The notes: generated by a model from the sequence alone, not told the origin. 44,106 bases of DNA from Nocardia vinacea NBRC 16497 (GCF_000308835.1 NZ_BAGN01000091.1:1-44106), one strand, 5' to 3'. Shown: positions 15,766-24,924, counted from the first letter of the stretch. Translations and numbers: made by a program.

Positions 15766-15870
15766 ACCGCTGGCCTGCGTCAGCACTGCGGTGGACGGAT
15801 TGCTCTGCTGGCCTGCGTCAGTATCGCGACGGACCGAATGCACCGCCGACTCGCGTCAGGACCGCGATGA
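15766..15870. repeat. Three degenerate copies of a 38-bp tandem repeat upstream of ppc
   Basis: CTGGCCTGCGTCAG occurs at 15770 and 15808, and a third, weaker copy CGACTCGCGTCAG at 15846, all 38 bp apart and followed by a related (T/A)(T/C)CGCG-GGACCG-type segment. The array ends about 130 bp before the ppc start. The rest of the 15753-15998 gap shows no gene. Confidence 0.65.
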
Positions 15871-15998
15871 GCAGCTCGAGCGCGGTGAGCGCCTGGTAGG
15901 TCGGGATGTATGACCAGGGCATACCGAGTTCGGGCCAGGCACGTCGGCGTGCTCGGCGTCACCGCGAAGGTCTGATCTTGGCGCAGTAGTGTCGAGTC

Positions 15999-18836
15999 AT
16001 GAGCGAGCGCATCGAGCGAATCAGCGACACCGCGCCCTCGGGCGTGACAGAGCCGAACGCAGGCGAGCGACTGTCGGAGACGCCCACCGCACCGGAGGCG
16101 ACTCGGCCGCTGCGGGACGATATTCGGTTCCTCGGCGGCGTCCTCGGCGACTCCATCCGCGATCACGAGGGCCCCGAGGTCTTCGACCTGATCGAGCGGG
16201 TGCGGATCGAGGCGTTCCGGGTGCGGCGCGAGGAGGTCGAGCGCAGCGCGGTGGCGGAGATGCTGGACGGCGTCGAGATCGCGGTCGCGCTGCCGCTGAT
16301 CCGCGCATTCACCTATTTCGTGCTGCTGGCGAATCTGGCCGAGGATATCCAGCGCGATCGGCGGCGGGCGGCGCATGAGGCGGCGGGGGAGCCGCCGCAG
16401 GATTCCTCACTGGCGGCGACCTACCGGAAGCTCGACGCTGCGGCCCTGGACGGCGCCCAGGTCGCCGATCTGCTCGCCGACGCCCTGGTATCGCCGGTGA
16501 TCACCGCACATCCGACCGAAACCCGGCGCCGCACCGTATTCGACGTGCAGACTCGCATTACCGAATTGATGCGCTTGCGGCAGCGTTATACCGAGACCGA
16601 GCGGCCGCGTGCGGATCTGGAGCAGCGGATCCGCCGCCAGGTGCTCGCGCTGTGGCGCACCGCGCTGATTCGATTGCAGCGCTTGCGGATTCAGGACGAG
16701 ATCTCGGTCGGACTGCGCTACTACGACATCACGCTCTTCGATGTTATCCCGGCGATCAATGCGGAGGTACGGGCCGCGCTGCGGTCCCGCTGGCCGGGCG
16801 CGGAATTGCTGCCGCGGCCGATCCTGCGTCCCGGATCGTGGATCGGCGGCGACCGTGACGGAAACCCCTATGTGACAGCGGATGTCGTGCGTCAGGCGGC
16901 AGCGCAGGCGTCGGCGGTGGCGTTCGGACGGTATCTGCACGAGCTGGTGGAGCTGGAGAAGTCGCTGTCGCAATCGGCGCGGCTGGTGCTGGTGACACCG
17001 GAGGTTGCCGCACTGGCCGAGGCCGGATATCCCGATCCCGCGACGCATTCCGATGAGCCGTATCGCCGTGCGCTGCACCGGATTCGGGCGCGCCTGTCGG
17101 CGTCGGCACTTGCCGCGCTCGGCGAATTGCCCGCAGACGGGCTGGATATGGGTGCACCGGCATACGCGACCCCGCAGGCGGTACTCGACGACCTGGACGC
17201 CGTGGACGTCTCGATGCGGGCCAGCGGGGACGGTCTGCTCGCCGACGACCGGCTGGCCGCACTGCGATATGCCGTCGAGACATTCGGATTCCATCTGCAG
17301 AGCCTGGATATGCGGCAGAACTCGGAGATGCACGAACAGGTCGTCGCCGAGCTGCTGGCCTGGGCGGGGGTACATCAGGACTACGCGAGTCTCGCCGAGC
17401 CCGAGCGGGTGGAACTGCTCGCCGCCGAGCTGCGAACCCGCCGTCCGCTGCTCGGCCCGCATGCGCGGCTCAGCGAACTCGCGGCCAAGGAACTCGATAT
17501 CGTCCGTGCCGCACGGGATGTCGTCGACACCTTCGGCGTCGAGGCGGTGCCGAACTACATCATCAGCATGTGCACCTCGGTCAGCGACATGCTGGAGGCA
17601 GCGCTGCTGCTGAAGGAGGGCGGGCTGCTCGATCCGGGTGAGCCGGATGGGCCGCCGAGTTGCCCGGTGAATATCGTGCCGCTGTTCGAGACCATCGAGG
17701 ATCTGGGCGCCGGTGCGGCGACCCTGTCCGCGGTACTGGATGTCCCGGTGTATCGAGAGCTGGTGGCCGCCAAGGGAATGCGGCAGGAGGTGATGCTCGG
17801 ATACTCCGATTCCAATAAGGACGGTGGGTATCTGGCCGCCAATTGGGCGCTCTACCGGGCGGAGCTGGATCTGGTCGAGGTGGCGCGCAAGACCGGAATT
17901 CGCTTGCGGCTCTTTCACGGTCGCGGCGGCACGGTCGGTCGTGGTGGCGGGCGCAGCTATGACGCCATTCTCGCCCAGCCCGTCGGCGCCGTGCGGGGTT
18001 CGCTGCGGTTGACCGAGCAGGGCGAGGTGATTGCGGCCAAGTATGCGGAATCCGGTGCGGCGCATCGCAATCTGGAGTCGTTGATCGCGGGCACCCTGGA
18101 GTCGACACTGCTCGATGTGGAGGGGCTCGGCCCCGATGCCGAACCGTCCTATGACCTCATGGACGATCTGGCGGCGCGCGCCCGTGCGGCCTATGCGCGG
18201 CTCGTGCACGAAACACCGGGATTCGTCGAGTATTTCCGGCAGTCCACGCCGGTCGCCGAGGTCGGCGACCTGAATATCGGCAGTCGCCCCGCCTCCCGCA
18301 AGCCGACGAATTCGGTCAGCGATCTGCGGGCCATTCCGTGGGTGATGTCGTGGAGCCAGGCCCGCGTCATGCTGCCGGGCTGGTACGGGACCGGTGCCGC
18401 GCTGGAGGAGTGGGTCGGTGGCGATCCCAACCGCTTGGCGATTTTGTCGGACCTCTATCACCGCTGGCCGTTCTTCCGGACGGTGCTGTCGAATCTGGCC
18501 CAGGTCATGGCCAAGAGCGACTTGGATATCGCGGCCAGGTACGCCGAACTCGTCGACGACGTGGCCTTGCGCGAGCACATCTTCGGGATGATCCGCGACG
18601 AGCACGCCCGCACCATCCGCATGCACGCCGCGATCACCGGCAATGATCACCTGCTCGCCGACAACCCGTCACTGGCGGAATCGATCCACAACCGCTTCCC
18701 GTACCTGGAGCCGCTGAACCAGATGCAGGTCGAGTTGCTGCGCCGGCTGCGCGGGGGCGACGATTCCGAACTCGTCAAACGCGGCATCCTGCTGACCATG
18801 AACGGACTCGCCACCGCCCTGCGCAACTCCGGCTGA
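15999..18836 (+). CDS. ppc: Phosphoenolpyruvate carboxylase
   Basis: A 945-aa PEP carboxylase, the enzyme that adds bicarbonate to PEP to give oxaloacetate (anaplerosis). The catalytic His is in VITAHPTE (His171). GGDRDGNP is at 283-290, followed by [12 protein letters not shown], the mobile-loop/active-site [13 protein letters not shown] (His640 onward), and [10 protein letters not shown]. It ends in the canonical NG-type tail (LRNSG). Length is within the normal range. The ATG at 15999 is the first in-frame start giving a family-like N-terminus; no strong ribosome site is visible. It overlaps a small ORF at its stop (TGATG). It may feed oxaloacetate toward the aspartate and arginine pathways. 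Confidence 0.97.
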   Translation: MSERIERISDTAPSGVTEPNAGERLSETPTAPEATRPLRDDIRFLGGVLGDSIRDHEGPEVFDLIERVRIEAFRVRREEVERSAVAEMLDGVEIAVALPLIRAFTYFVLLANLAEDIQRDRRRAAHEAAGEPPQDSSLAATYRKLDAAALDGAQVADLLADALVSPVITAHPTETRRRTVFDVQTRITELMRLRQRYTETERPRADLEQRIRRQVLALWRTALIRLQRLRIQDEISVGLRYYDITLFDVIPAINAEVRAALRSRWPGAELLPRPILRPGSWIGGDRDGNPYVTADVVRQAAAQASAVAFGRYLHELVELEKSLSQSARLVLVTPEVAALAEAGYPDPATHSDEPYRRALHRIRARLSASALAALGELPADGLDMGAPAYATPQAVLDDLDAVDVSMRASGDGLLADDRLAALRYAVETFGFHLQSLDMRQNSEMHEQVVAELLAWAGVHQDYASLAEPERVELLAAELRTRRPLLGPHARLSELAAKELDIVRAARDVVDTFGVEAVPNYIISMCTSVSDMLEAALLLKEGGLLDPGEPDGPPSCPVNIVPLFETIEDLGAGAATLSAVLDVPVYRELVAAKGMRQEVMLGYSDSNKDGGYLAANWALYRAELDLVEVARKTGIRLRLFHGRGGTVGRGGGRSYDAILAQPVGAVRGSLRLTEQGEVIAAKYAESGAAHRNLESLIAGTLESTLLDVEGLGPDAEPSYDLMDDLAARARAAYARLVHETPGFVEYFRQSTPVAEVGDLNIGSRPASRKPTNSVSDLRAIPWVMSWSQARVMLPGWYGTGAALEEWVGGDPNRLAILSDLYHRWPFFRTVLSNLAQVMAKSDLDIAARYAELVDDVALREHIFGMIRDEHARTIRMHAAITGNDHLLADNPSLAESIHNRFPYLEPLNQMQVELLRRLRGGDDSELVKRGILLTMNGLATALRNSG

Positions 18837-18973
18837 TGCCTCATCCAATTACCTTCTGCGGTAACCGAATCCCGGGTCTGCCATCGCGCAGTCGAATTGT
18901 GGTGTCGGACGGCGTGGCGGACCACATTTCGACTGTGCTCGGCGCGGACCTGAGATATCTGGACGCGGGCTAG
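18836..18973 (+). CDS. Candidate 45-aa protein directly behind ppc
   Basis: The ATG at 18836 overlaps the ppc stop (TGATG), so it could be translated by re-initiation. It encodes a short protein with PITFCGNRIPG, then SRIVVSDGVADHISTVLGAD. No known family is recognised. A frameshifted relic of the same sequence lies at 5395-5520 on the other strand, with mostly conservative replacements, which argues that it is or was a protein-coding unit and perhaps the tail of a larger repeated gene. It has no ribosome site of its own and ends three bases before the convergent ridA stop. Confidence 0.4.
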   Translation: MPHPITFCGNRIPGLPSRSRIVVSDGVADHISTVLGADLRYLDAG

Positions 18974-18976
18974 TGC

Positions 18977-19378
18977 TCAGACGATGGCGACGGCATCGAT
19001 CTCCACCAGCATTTCCTCCCGGGGGAGGCCGGTGAATACCGTTGTGCGGCTCGGGAGTACGTCGCCTGTGGTGTTGGCGGTGACGAATTCGCCGTAGGCG
19101 TCGTTCATGACGGCGAAGTCTTCGCGCTTGGTCAGATAGACGCGCAGCATCACCACATCGTCGAAGGTGGCGCCGCTCGCCTCGACGATCGCCTTGACAT
19201 TCTGCAGCGTCCGAATCGTTTGGGCGGCAACGTCGCCGGGGAAGAGATATTCATTTGTCGCAGGGTCGACCGGACCCTGGCCCGAGACCTGCACGAACGG
19301 ACCCTTGCGCACTCCCTGTGAGAAGGTGTGCGCGGGCGCGGGGGCGTCGGTGGTGCGGACGGCGATCTTCTCACTCAT
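18977..19378 (-). CDS. ridA: RidA-family enamine/imine deaminase
   Basis: A 133-aa RidA (YjgF/YER057c) protein. It shows FSQGVRKGPFVQVSGQGPVDP, then QTIRTLQNVKAIVEASGA, then DVVMLRVYLTKREDF with the conserved Arg of the LRVYL strand, and a C-terminal PREEMLVEIDAVA with the conserved Glu. RidA trimers hydrolyse enamine/imine intermediates released by PLP enzymes such as serine dehydratase. The ATG at 19378 overlaps the IclR stop (ATGA). Position in a locus with a PLP deaminase on the opposite arm fits a helper role for that enzyme. Confidence 0.92.
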   Translation of the reverse strand: MSEKIAVRTTDAPAPAHTFSQGVRKGPFVQVSGQGPVDPATNEYLFPGDVAAQTIRTLQNVKAIVEASGATFDDVVMLRVYLTKREDFAVMNDAYGEFVTANTTGDVLPSRTTVFTGLPREEMLVEIDAVAIV

Positions 19379-20145
19379 AACTGGCCTTTCGTCGCGGTGT
19401 GGCTGGGAGTCCAGCCGAGTTCGGCAGAGATGGCATCGGCCGCCGCACGGACCCGCGGCAGCTCCGCCAACACCTGGTCGTGGTCGAGCAGCATGTCCGG
19501 CACCGACATCGAGACCGCGGCGACCACGGTCCCGGTGCCATTGCGCACCGGGACGCCGATGCAGTTGACAAAGCTCTCGTGTTCCTCGTGATCCTCCGCA
19601 TAGCCCTGTGTCGCAACGAGTTCCAGCTCCGCCAGATAGCGCTCCGGGGTGCGGATGGTGCGGTCGGTGAACTTGCGGTAGTCGAGGCGCTCCGCGATCG
19701 CGCGCCATTCCGTGCGCGGCTGTGCGGCGACGAGCACCTTCCCGACCGCCGTGCAGTGCAGCGGGGCGGGTCGGCCGATGCGGGAATACATTCGCACGCT
19801 CTGGATCGCGTCGAATTTGTCGATATAGATGGCGTCACCGGATTCGTAGGTGGCGAGGTGAATTGTCTGTCCGGTAGCGGAATTCAGTGCGCTCAGGTGC
19901 GGGCGGGCGAGGGTGCGAACGTCACGCTGTTCCAAGGCGCTGTTGGCGAGTTCGAAAAGCCGAGAGCCGAGGACGTATTGGTGCTGACTGTCATGGGTGA
20001 CGAAGCGCTGCGATTCCATGGTCTGCAGCAGCCGCAGCACCGTGGACTTGTGCACGCCGAGTTCACCGGCCAGCTGATCGAGCGAGCGCGCATCCTGCCC
20101 GAGCGACAGCAGGATGGTCAAGGCGCGCAACAAACTCTGACTCAT
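19375..20145 (-). CDS. IclR-family regulator of the catabolic locus
   Basis: A 256-aa IclR-type regulator. It has an N-terminal winged helix (LLRALTILLSLGQDARSLDQLAGELGVHKSTVLRLLQTM), then an effector-binding GAF-like domain with GQTIHLATYESGDAIYIDK, RPAPLHCTAVGKVLVA, and NCIGVPVRNGTGTVVAAVS. The ATG at 20145 fits family length and overlaps the stop of a 20-codon ORF (ATGA). A start at 20214 would add a basic tail that families lack. IclR proteins usually repress catabolic operons and release on binding a pathway intermediate; here KDG or an amino sugar acid would be the obvious guess. Confidence 0.9.
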   Translation of the reverse strand: MSQSLLRALTILLSLGQDARSLDQLAGELGVHKSTVLRLLQTMESQRFVTHDSQHQYVLGSRLFELANSALEQRDVRTLARPHLSALNSATGQTIHLATYESGDAIYIDKFDAIQSVRMYSRIGRPAPLHCTAVGKVLVAAQPRTEWRAIAERLDYRKFTDRTIRTPERYLAELELVATQGYAEDHEEHESFVNCIGVPVRNGTGTVVAAVSMSVPDMLLDHDQVLAELPRVRAAADAISAELGWTPSHTATKGQL

Positions 20146-20204
20146 GCCTGCGCCTCGCCGGCGCTCGGCTCCGGCACGACTGTGTCTATTGTTCGCTCGC
20201 TCAT
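20142..20204 (-). CDS. 20-codon ORF bridging kinase and IclR genes
   Basis: ATG at 20204 overlaps the kinase stop (ATGA) and its own stop at 20142-20144 overlaps the IclR ATG (ATGA). It encodes MSERTIDTVVPEPSAGEAQA. Such a perfect fit at both ends suggests that it carries ribosomes from the kinase gene to the IclR gene, whatever the peptide does. It could also be chance, as the peptide matches nothing I know. Confidence 0.35.
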   Translation of the reverse strand: MSERTIDTVVPEPSAGEAQA

Positions 20205-21244
20205 GACGCCACATTCTCTGCTACGACATCTCTGCTGTAATGCACACGCCCCCAGGCGGACTTGTCGAGTGCCGCCAATGCCGCCAGCGCACCGGGTGAA
20301 GGCAGTTCCGCGACATCCCCGGTGCCGGTCAGCGCGGCCGCTGCGCATAAATGCCCGAAGCGCAGCCGCTGCTCCAGCGGGCGTTCGTGCAGCAGGGCGG
20401 CCAGATAACCGCCCGCGAAGGCATCACCGGCACCGATTCGCTCGGTGATCTCGAGTTCCAGCGCGGGCACTTCGACGCGCTCGGTTCCGGAGAACCCGGT
20501 CACCGAATGCTCATTGTTCTTGACCACCAGGTGTTCCGGCTCGGGAAACAGTGCCCGCAATCGGTCGGCATCGTCGGTGCCGAAGACCGCATCCGCCTCG
20601 TCGGCGCCGAGGAACACCACATCGCAGCCGCGTACGTGCCGAGCCAGCACCTCGGCTGCCTGCTCGACGCGCCCCGCCCACAGTGCCGGACGGTAATTCA
20701 GATCGAAGCTGACCAGCTTGCCGGGGCGGGGAAGTGTGACAAGGGTTTCCGTGAGGCGGGTCGCGGATTCCGAGAGCGCGGTGGTTATTCCGGTGAAGTG
20801 CACGAGGTCGGTGCGTTCGAGCAGTTCGGCGGCCGCCGCCAGATCGGCGGTGGACAGTGCGCTGGCGGCGGAGCCGGTGCGGTAGTACAGCATGCGGCTG
20901 GCTCCGTCGGCCAGATCGGTCGCCTTGCCCGAGCCGCTGCCGCGCTCCTTCACATAGACGGCGGTGGGGCGTGCGGGATCGATGACAACCGCCGACACAT
21001 CCACGCCGCGTGCCGCGAGGTGTCCGGTGAGATAACGGCCGAATCCGTCATCGCCGACCCGGGAAATCCACGCGGCGTCCACATCGAGCTGAGTGAGCAC
21101 GGTGGCCACATTTGCCTCGGCGCCGCCCGCGGTTCGCTCGAAGTTCTCCGAGTCCTCCAGCGGACCGGGACGCGCCACCAGCACGGCGAGCCCCTCACCG
21201 ATGGTCACCGCCCGCGGGCGGGGCGACGTAGTAGGCCACGTCAC
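20201..21244 (-). CDS. kdgK: PfkB-family sugar kinase, probable 2-keto-3-deoxygluconate kinase
   Basis: A 347-aa ribokinase-fold kinase. It has the N-terminal TAGGAEANVATVL glycine-rich substrate region, YYRTGSAAS at 120-128, DLNYRPALW at 181-189, and the catalytic GAGDAFAGGY with Asp274. The YYR and DxNYRxxLW pair is characteristic of 2-keto-3-deoxygluconate (KDG) kinases, which make KDPG from KDG and ATP. The start is a GTG at 21244 with GGGAGA upstream. It heads the left arm of the divergent locus; the KDPG aldolase encoded on the right arm is the next step. Confidence 0.85.
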   Translation of the reverse strand: MTWPTTSPRPRAVTIGEGLAVLVARPGPLEDSENFERTAGGAEANVATVLTQLDVDAAWISRVGDDGFGRYLTGHLAARGVDVSAVVIDPARPTAVYVKERGSGSGKATDLADGASRMLYYRTGSAASALSTADLAAAAELLERTDLVHFTGITTALSESATRLTETLVTLPRPGKLVSFDLNYRPALWAGRVEQAAEVLARHVRGCDVVFLGADEADAVFGTDDADRLRALFPEPEHLVVKNNEHSVTGFSGTERVEVPALELEITERIGAGDAFAGGYLAALLHERPLEQRLRFGHLCAAAALTGTGDVAELPSPGALAALAALDKSAWGRVHYSRDVVAENVAS

Positions 21245-21308
21245 ATCGATCTCCCTTCTGCCCTTGCGGCCATCGGCCATCCAGTGCAGAATAACCACAC
21301 AAAACAGA

Positions 21309-21339
21309 ATGCGCAACGAGCGTTGCAAAATATGCAATG
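21309..21339. promoter_or_regulatory. Operator candidate between the divergent arms
   Basis: GCAACG-AG-CGTTGC (21313-21326) is a perfect 6-bp palindrome, and TTGCA-AAATA-TGCAA (21323-21337) is a second, partly overlapping one. They lie in the 142-bp region between the kinase GTG (21244) and the PLP-enzyme ATG (21387). IclR proteins bind such short palindromes; a single site here would control both arms. Binding is inferred. Confidence 0.5.
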
Positions 21340-21386
21340 CGGTGGGGACATTATTCGGCGGACACGATTCCGCGGGAAGGAGCGAC

Positions 21387-22670
21387 ATGGCTATCGATGA
21401 GAAAGCCGTTGCCGCACTGGCGGATCGGACGCTCGGGCCCGAGCACAAGGGTCTGCCGCCCGCGGCATGGGGCCGCACGGTTCGCGACTTTCTGGACTCC
21501 GCGCCGCACCTCGACGAGTTCGAAACCCCGGTCTTGACCGTCGACCGTGCGGCCATCGCGGCGAATGTCGCGGTAATGGCGGATTGGGCGGCGGCCGCCG
21601 GTGTGCGCCTGGCGCCGCACGGGAAGACCACGATGGCCCCGCAGCTGTGGGCACAGCAGTTGGCCGCCGGGAGCTGGGGGATCACCTTCGCCACCGTGTG
21701 GCAGGTGCAGGTGGCCCGGTCGTTCGGAGTCGGACGGATCGTGCTGGCCAACGCACTCGTCGATCCGGTCGGACTGCGCTGGGTCGCCGCGGAATCCGCG
21801 CGGGATCCGGAGTTCGAATTCTTCTGCTGGGTCGACAGTGTCGAGACCGTCGCGCTGATGGAGCAGCACCTGCCGGGTGATGCGCGCATTCGGGTAATCG
21901 TCGAACTCGGTGGGCCGCACGGGCGTACGGGAGCGCGCACGGTTGAACAGGCGCATGCGATTGCCGAGGCCGTTGGCCGCGCCGAGCGACTGACCCTGGC
22001 CGGAGTCGGCGGCTATGAGGGTGCGCTCGCTCACGATCGCACCCCGGACGGGATCGTCGCCGTCCGGCACTATCTGGACGAAATCGCCCGCCTGCACCGC
22101 GAACTCGCCGCGGCCGGACGCTATCCGGAAGGTGCGATCGTCACCGCGGGCGGCAGCGCCTTCCCGGATCTGGTCGTCGAATGTCTGGCCGGACTCGCCG
22201 ATGAGCAAAGTGTTCCGACCACGGTGGTACTGCGCTCCGGCGCGTACATCATTCACGACGACGGGTTCTACGCGGGCATTTCGCCGCTGGCCGCGCCGCG
22301 CAGCGAACGACCGCTGCGCTCGGCTATGCACGGCTGGGCGCGGACCGTTTCGCGACCCGAGGCAGAACTCGCGCTACTGGACGCCGGTAAGCGTGATCTG
22401 CCATTCGATGAGGGGCTTCCGGTCCCGCAATTCGTTGCGGGACCGGAAGGTTCGTTGAATCCGGCGGCACATGTCAGTGCGCTGAATGATCAGCACGCTT
22501 TTCTGCGGCTACCGGGCGGTGCCGCCGGTGATCTGCCGGTCGGCAGCGTGGTGCGGCTCGGCCTGTCGCATCCGTGCACCGCATTCGACAAGTGGCGGTT
22601 GATCCCGGTCATCGATGACGCCGATGCGGAACGGCCACGTGTTGTCGACCTCGTCCACACCTTCTTCTGA
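21387..22670 (+). CDS. Fold-type III PLP enzyme of the D-serine dehydratase / D-threonine aldolase family
   Basis: A 427-aa PLP enzyme. The Schiff-base Lys is in APHGKTT (Lys80), the usual N-terminal barrel position. The C-terminal SHPC (His395, Cys397) matches the HxC zinc site of eukaryotic-type D-serine dehydratase and D-threonine aldolase. Both features argue for beta-elimination or retro-aldol chemistry on D-beta-hydroxy amino acids rather than alanine racemisation. GGAAGGAG precedes the ATG at 21387. With KDG kinase, KDPG aldolase, deacylase and RidA around it, D-glucosaminate (2-amino-2-deoxy-D-gluconate) is the substrate that best explains the locus; D-serine or D-threonine are the alternatives. 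Confidence 0.88.
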   Translation: MAIDEKAVAALADRTLGPEHKGLPPAAWGRTVRDFLDSAPHLDEFETPVLTVDRAAIAANVAVMADWAAAAGVRLAPHGKTTMAPQLWAQQLAAGSWGITFATVWQVQVARSFGVGRIVLANALVDPVGLRWVAAESARDPEFEFFCWVDSVETVALMEQHLPGDARIRVIVELGGPHGRTGARTVEQAHAIAEAVGRAERLTLAGVGGYEGALAHDRTPDGIVAVRHYLDEIARLHRELAAAGRYPEGAIVTAGGSAFPDLVVECLAGLADEQSVPTTVVLRSGAYIIHDDGFYAGISPLAAPRSERPLRSAMHGWARTVSRPEAELALLDAGKRDLPFDEGLPVPQFVAGPEGSLNPAAHVSALNDQHAFLRLPGGAAGDLPVGSVVRLGLSHPCTAFDKWRLIPVIDDADAERPRVVDLVHTFF

Positions 22671-22679
22671 CGAGCGGCC

Positions 22680-24290
22680 ATGACGGACTTAGTGTTTCGC
22701 GATATCGACGTCATAGACGGAACGGGAGCGCCACGCTTCCGCGCCGATGTCGGCATCGATCGGGGACGAATCAGCACTATCGCCGACCCGCGAACGATCA
22801 CCGAGGCTGCCCGGTTCATCGACGCGCCCGGTTCGGTGCTCGCCCCCGGCTTCATCGATATGCACGCGCACTCCGATCTGCATCTGCTCACCGAGCCCGG
22901 CCATTTCCCGAAGATCAGTCAGGGGGTCACCACCGAGGTCATCGGACAGGACGGGCTCTCGTATGCACCGATCGATGACGCCGCCCTGGCGGTACTGCGG
23001 CGTCAGATCGCCGGATGGAACGGCAATCCCACCGATCTGGACTTCTCCTGGCGCACGGTCGCGGAGTATCTGGACCGGCTCGATCAGGGCATAACACCGA
23101 ATGCCGCGTATCTCGTACCGCAGGGCACGCTGCGGCTGCTGGTCGTCGGCAGCGAACAGCGGCCCGCGACCGTGGCGGAGATCCGGCGGATGCGGGAACT
23201 GCTCGCACAGGGGCTGCGCGAGGGTGCGGTCGGTATGTCGAGCGGACTGACATATACGCCCGGAATGTATGCGGACACAGGGGAATTGGCGGCGTTGTGC
23301 GAGATCGTCGCCGAGTACGGCGGATTCTATGCACCGCATACGCGCTCCTACGGTAAGGGTGCGTTGGCGGCATACGCCGAGATGATCGGCCTGGCTCGCA
23401 GCACCGGCTGCGCACTGCATCTCACCCACGCGACCATGAACTTCGGCGTGAACCGCGGGCGCGCACCGGAATTCCTGGCGCTGATCGACGCCGCCCGGGC
23501 CGAGGGATGCGATATCACCCTCGACACCTATCCATACCTGCCCGGCTCCACGACACTTTCGGCGCTGCTGCCGAGCTGGGCGATGTCCGGTGGCCCGGAT
23601 GCGGCATTGGCGCGCATCGATGATCCCGAGATGCGCGCGCGAATCACGTTGGACGTGAACGTGAATGGTTCCGACGGCTGCCACGGGGTCACGGTCGAAT
23701 GGGAGACCATTCAGATCAGCGGTGTCGCCAATGCGGAGCTGGGGGAGTACGTCGGCAAGACCGTCGCGGAAATCGCGGCCGATACCGATCGCGCACCCGT
23801 CGCGGTGTTCTTCGATCTGCTGCGCAGAGATCAATTGGCCACCACCATTCTGCAGCACGTCGGGCACGAGGAGAACGTGCGCGCGATCATGGTGCATCCG
23901 GTGCATATGGGTGGCAGCGACGCACTGCTCGTCGGTGATCGGCCGCATCCGCGCGCCTGGGGCACCTTCCCGCGCTATCTGGGCCACTACGTCCGCGAGC
24001 TCGGTGTACTCGGGCTGGAGGAGTGTGTGCACCACCTCACCGGCCGGCCCGCCGAGCGGCTGCGGCTGAGCGACCGCGGACACGTATTCACGGGGTACGC
24101 AGCCGATCTCGTGCTGTTCGACCCGTCGACGATCACGGATACCGCGACCTTCGACAACCCGAAGCAGCAGGCGCGCGGCATTCAGCACGTGCTGGTCAAC
24201 GGCGAATTCGCCATCGAGAACGGTGCGCCCACCGGCAAGCTCGCCGGGCGCGCGCTGCGCATGGATGCCACGCGGAAGGAGACATATTGA
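22680..24290 (+). CDS. N-acyl-D-amino-acid deacylase (amidohydrolase)
   Basis: A 536-aa metal-dependent amidohydrolase. The strand-1 ligands are in PGFIDMHAHSD (His62, His64, Asp66). QGVTTEVIGQDGLSYAP follows; at the place where classical D-aminoacylases have the metal Cys (GNCG) this protein has Asp91 (GQDG). Further blocks are GMSSGLTYTPGMYA, HTRSYG, LHLTHA and HPRAWGTFPR. It would remove the acyl group from an N-acyl-D-amino acid, feeding the PLP enzyme encoded nine bases upstream. The stop overlaps the aldolase start (TTGA). N-acetyl-D-glucosaminate is formally an N-acyl-D-amino acid and is a possible substrate. Confidence 0.88.
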   Translation: MTDLVFRDIDVIDGTGAPRFRADVGIDRGRISTIADPRTITEAARFIDAPGSVLAPGFIDMHAHSDLHLLTEPGHFPKISQGVTTEVIGQDGLSYAPIDDAALAVLRRQIAGWNGNPTDLDFSWRTVAEYLDRLDQGITPNAAYLVPQGTLRLLVVGSEQRPATVAEIRRMRELLAQGLREGAVGMSSGLTYTPGMYADTGELAALCEIVAEYGGFYAPHTRSYGKGALAAYAEMIGLARSTGCALHLTHATMNFGVNRGRAPEFLALIDAARAEGCDITLDTYPYLPGSTTLSALLPSWAMSGGPDAALARIDDPEMRARITLDVNVNGSDGCHGVTVEWETIQISGVANAELGEYVGKTVAEIAADTDRAPVAVFFDLLRRDQLATTILQHVGHEENVRAIMVHPVHMGGSDALLVGDRPHPRAWGTFPRYLGHYVRELGVLGLEECVHHLTGRPAERLRLSDRGHVFTGYAADLVLFDPSTITDTATFDNPKQQARGIQHVLVNGEFAIENGAPTGKLAGRALRMDATRKETY

Positions 24291-24913
24291 ACGCCACGAG
24301 CGCTCTGGAGGTCATGCGCGCCGACCGCGTGCTGACTGTGGTGCGTGCGCCGGAGATTCCGGATCCATTGGCGCTCGCGGATGCGTTGGCGCGCTCCGGG
24401 ATTCGTACCCTGGAGCTCACCTTCACAACGCCAGGCGTGCTCGATTACCTGCGTATCGCCGCAACGGCTCCCGATGCTGTCGTCGGTGTCGGAACCGTAC
24501 TGCATGCCGACCAGGCCGAGGCCGCGATCGATAACGGTGCACGGTTCCTCGTCACGCCCGGTGTGCGCGCGGAGGTCGCGGCCGTCGCGGCCGAACGCGA
24601 CATTCCGGTCGTGATGGGCGCTTTCACGCCCACCGAAGTGCTCACCGCACTCGACCTCGGGGCCGCCGCGGTGAAGATCTTCCCCGCCAGGGCGCTCGGT
24701 CCCGGCTATTTGAAAGACCTGCGCGGTCCCTTCCCCGATGTGGCGCTCATTCCCTCCGGGGGCGTCAATGCGGGCAATGCCGCCGAATTCCTCGCCAACG
24801 GAGCCGTGGCCGTGACCGCGGGTACCGATGTCGTGGCCCCATCCGACGTCGCCGCGGGCCGATGGTCCGAAATCGCCTCGCGTGCGGCGTCATTCGTTCG
24901 ATCCATGAATTGA
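24287..24913 (+). CDS. eda: KDPG/KHG aldolase
   Basis: A 208-aa class I aldolase. It has Glu43 in TLELTFTTPG, VVGVGTV (about 65-71), FLVTPGV (88-93), and the Schiff-base Lys130 in AAVKIFPA, with a closing PSGGVN. It cleaves 2-keto-3-deoxy-6-phosphogluconate to pyruvate and glyceraldehyde-3-phosphate. The start is a TTG at 24287 that overlaps the deacylase stop, with GGAAGGAGA upstream; the next Met (24314) is the alternative. No 6-phosphogluconate dehydratase is encoded nearby, so its substrate probably comes from the KDG kinase on the left arm. Confidence 0.9.
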   Translation: MNATSALEVMRADRVLTVVRAPEIPDPLALADALARSGIRTLELTFTTPGVLDYLRIAATAPDAVVGVGTVLHADQAEAAIDNGARFLVTPGVRAEVAAVAAERDIPVVMGAFTPTEVLTALDLGAAAVKIFPARALGPGYLKDLRGPFPDVALIPSGGVNAGNAAEFLANGAVAVTAGTDVVAPSDVAAGRWSEIASRAASFVRSMN

Positions 24914-24924
24914 GAGGTACCCAT

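Noticed and set aside
16407..18650. A 747-codon open frame on the minus strand inside ppc
   Set aside because: It is the antisense shadow of ppc in high-GC DNA: no ribosome site, no family motifs, and the plus strand carries every PEP carboxylase signature.
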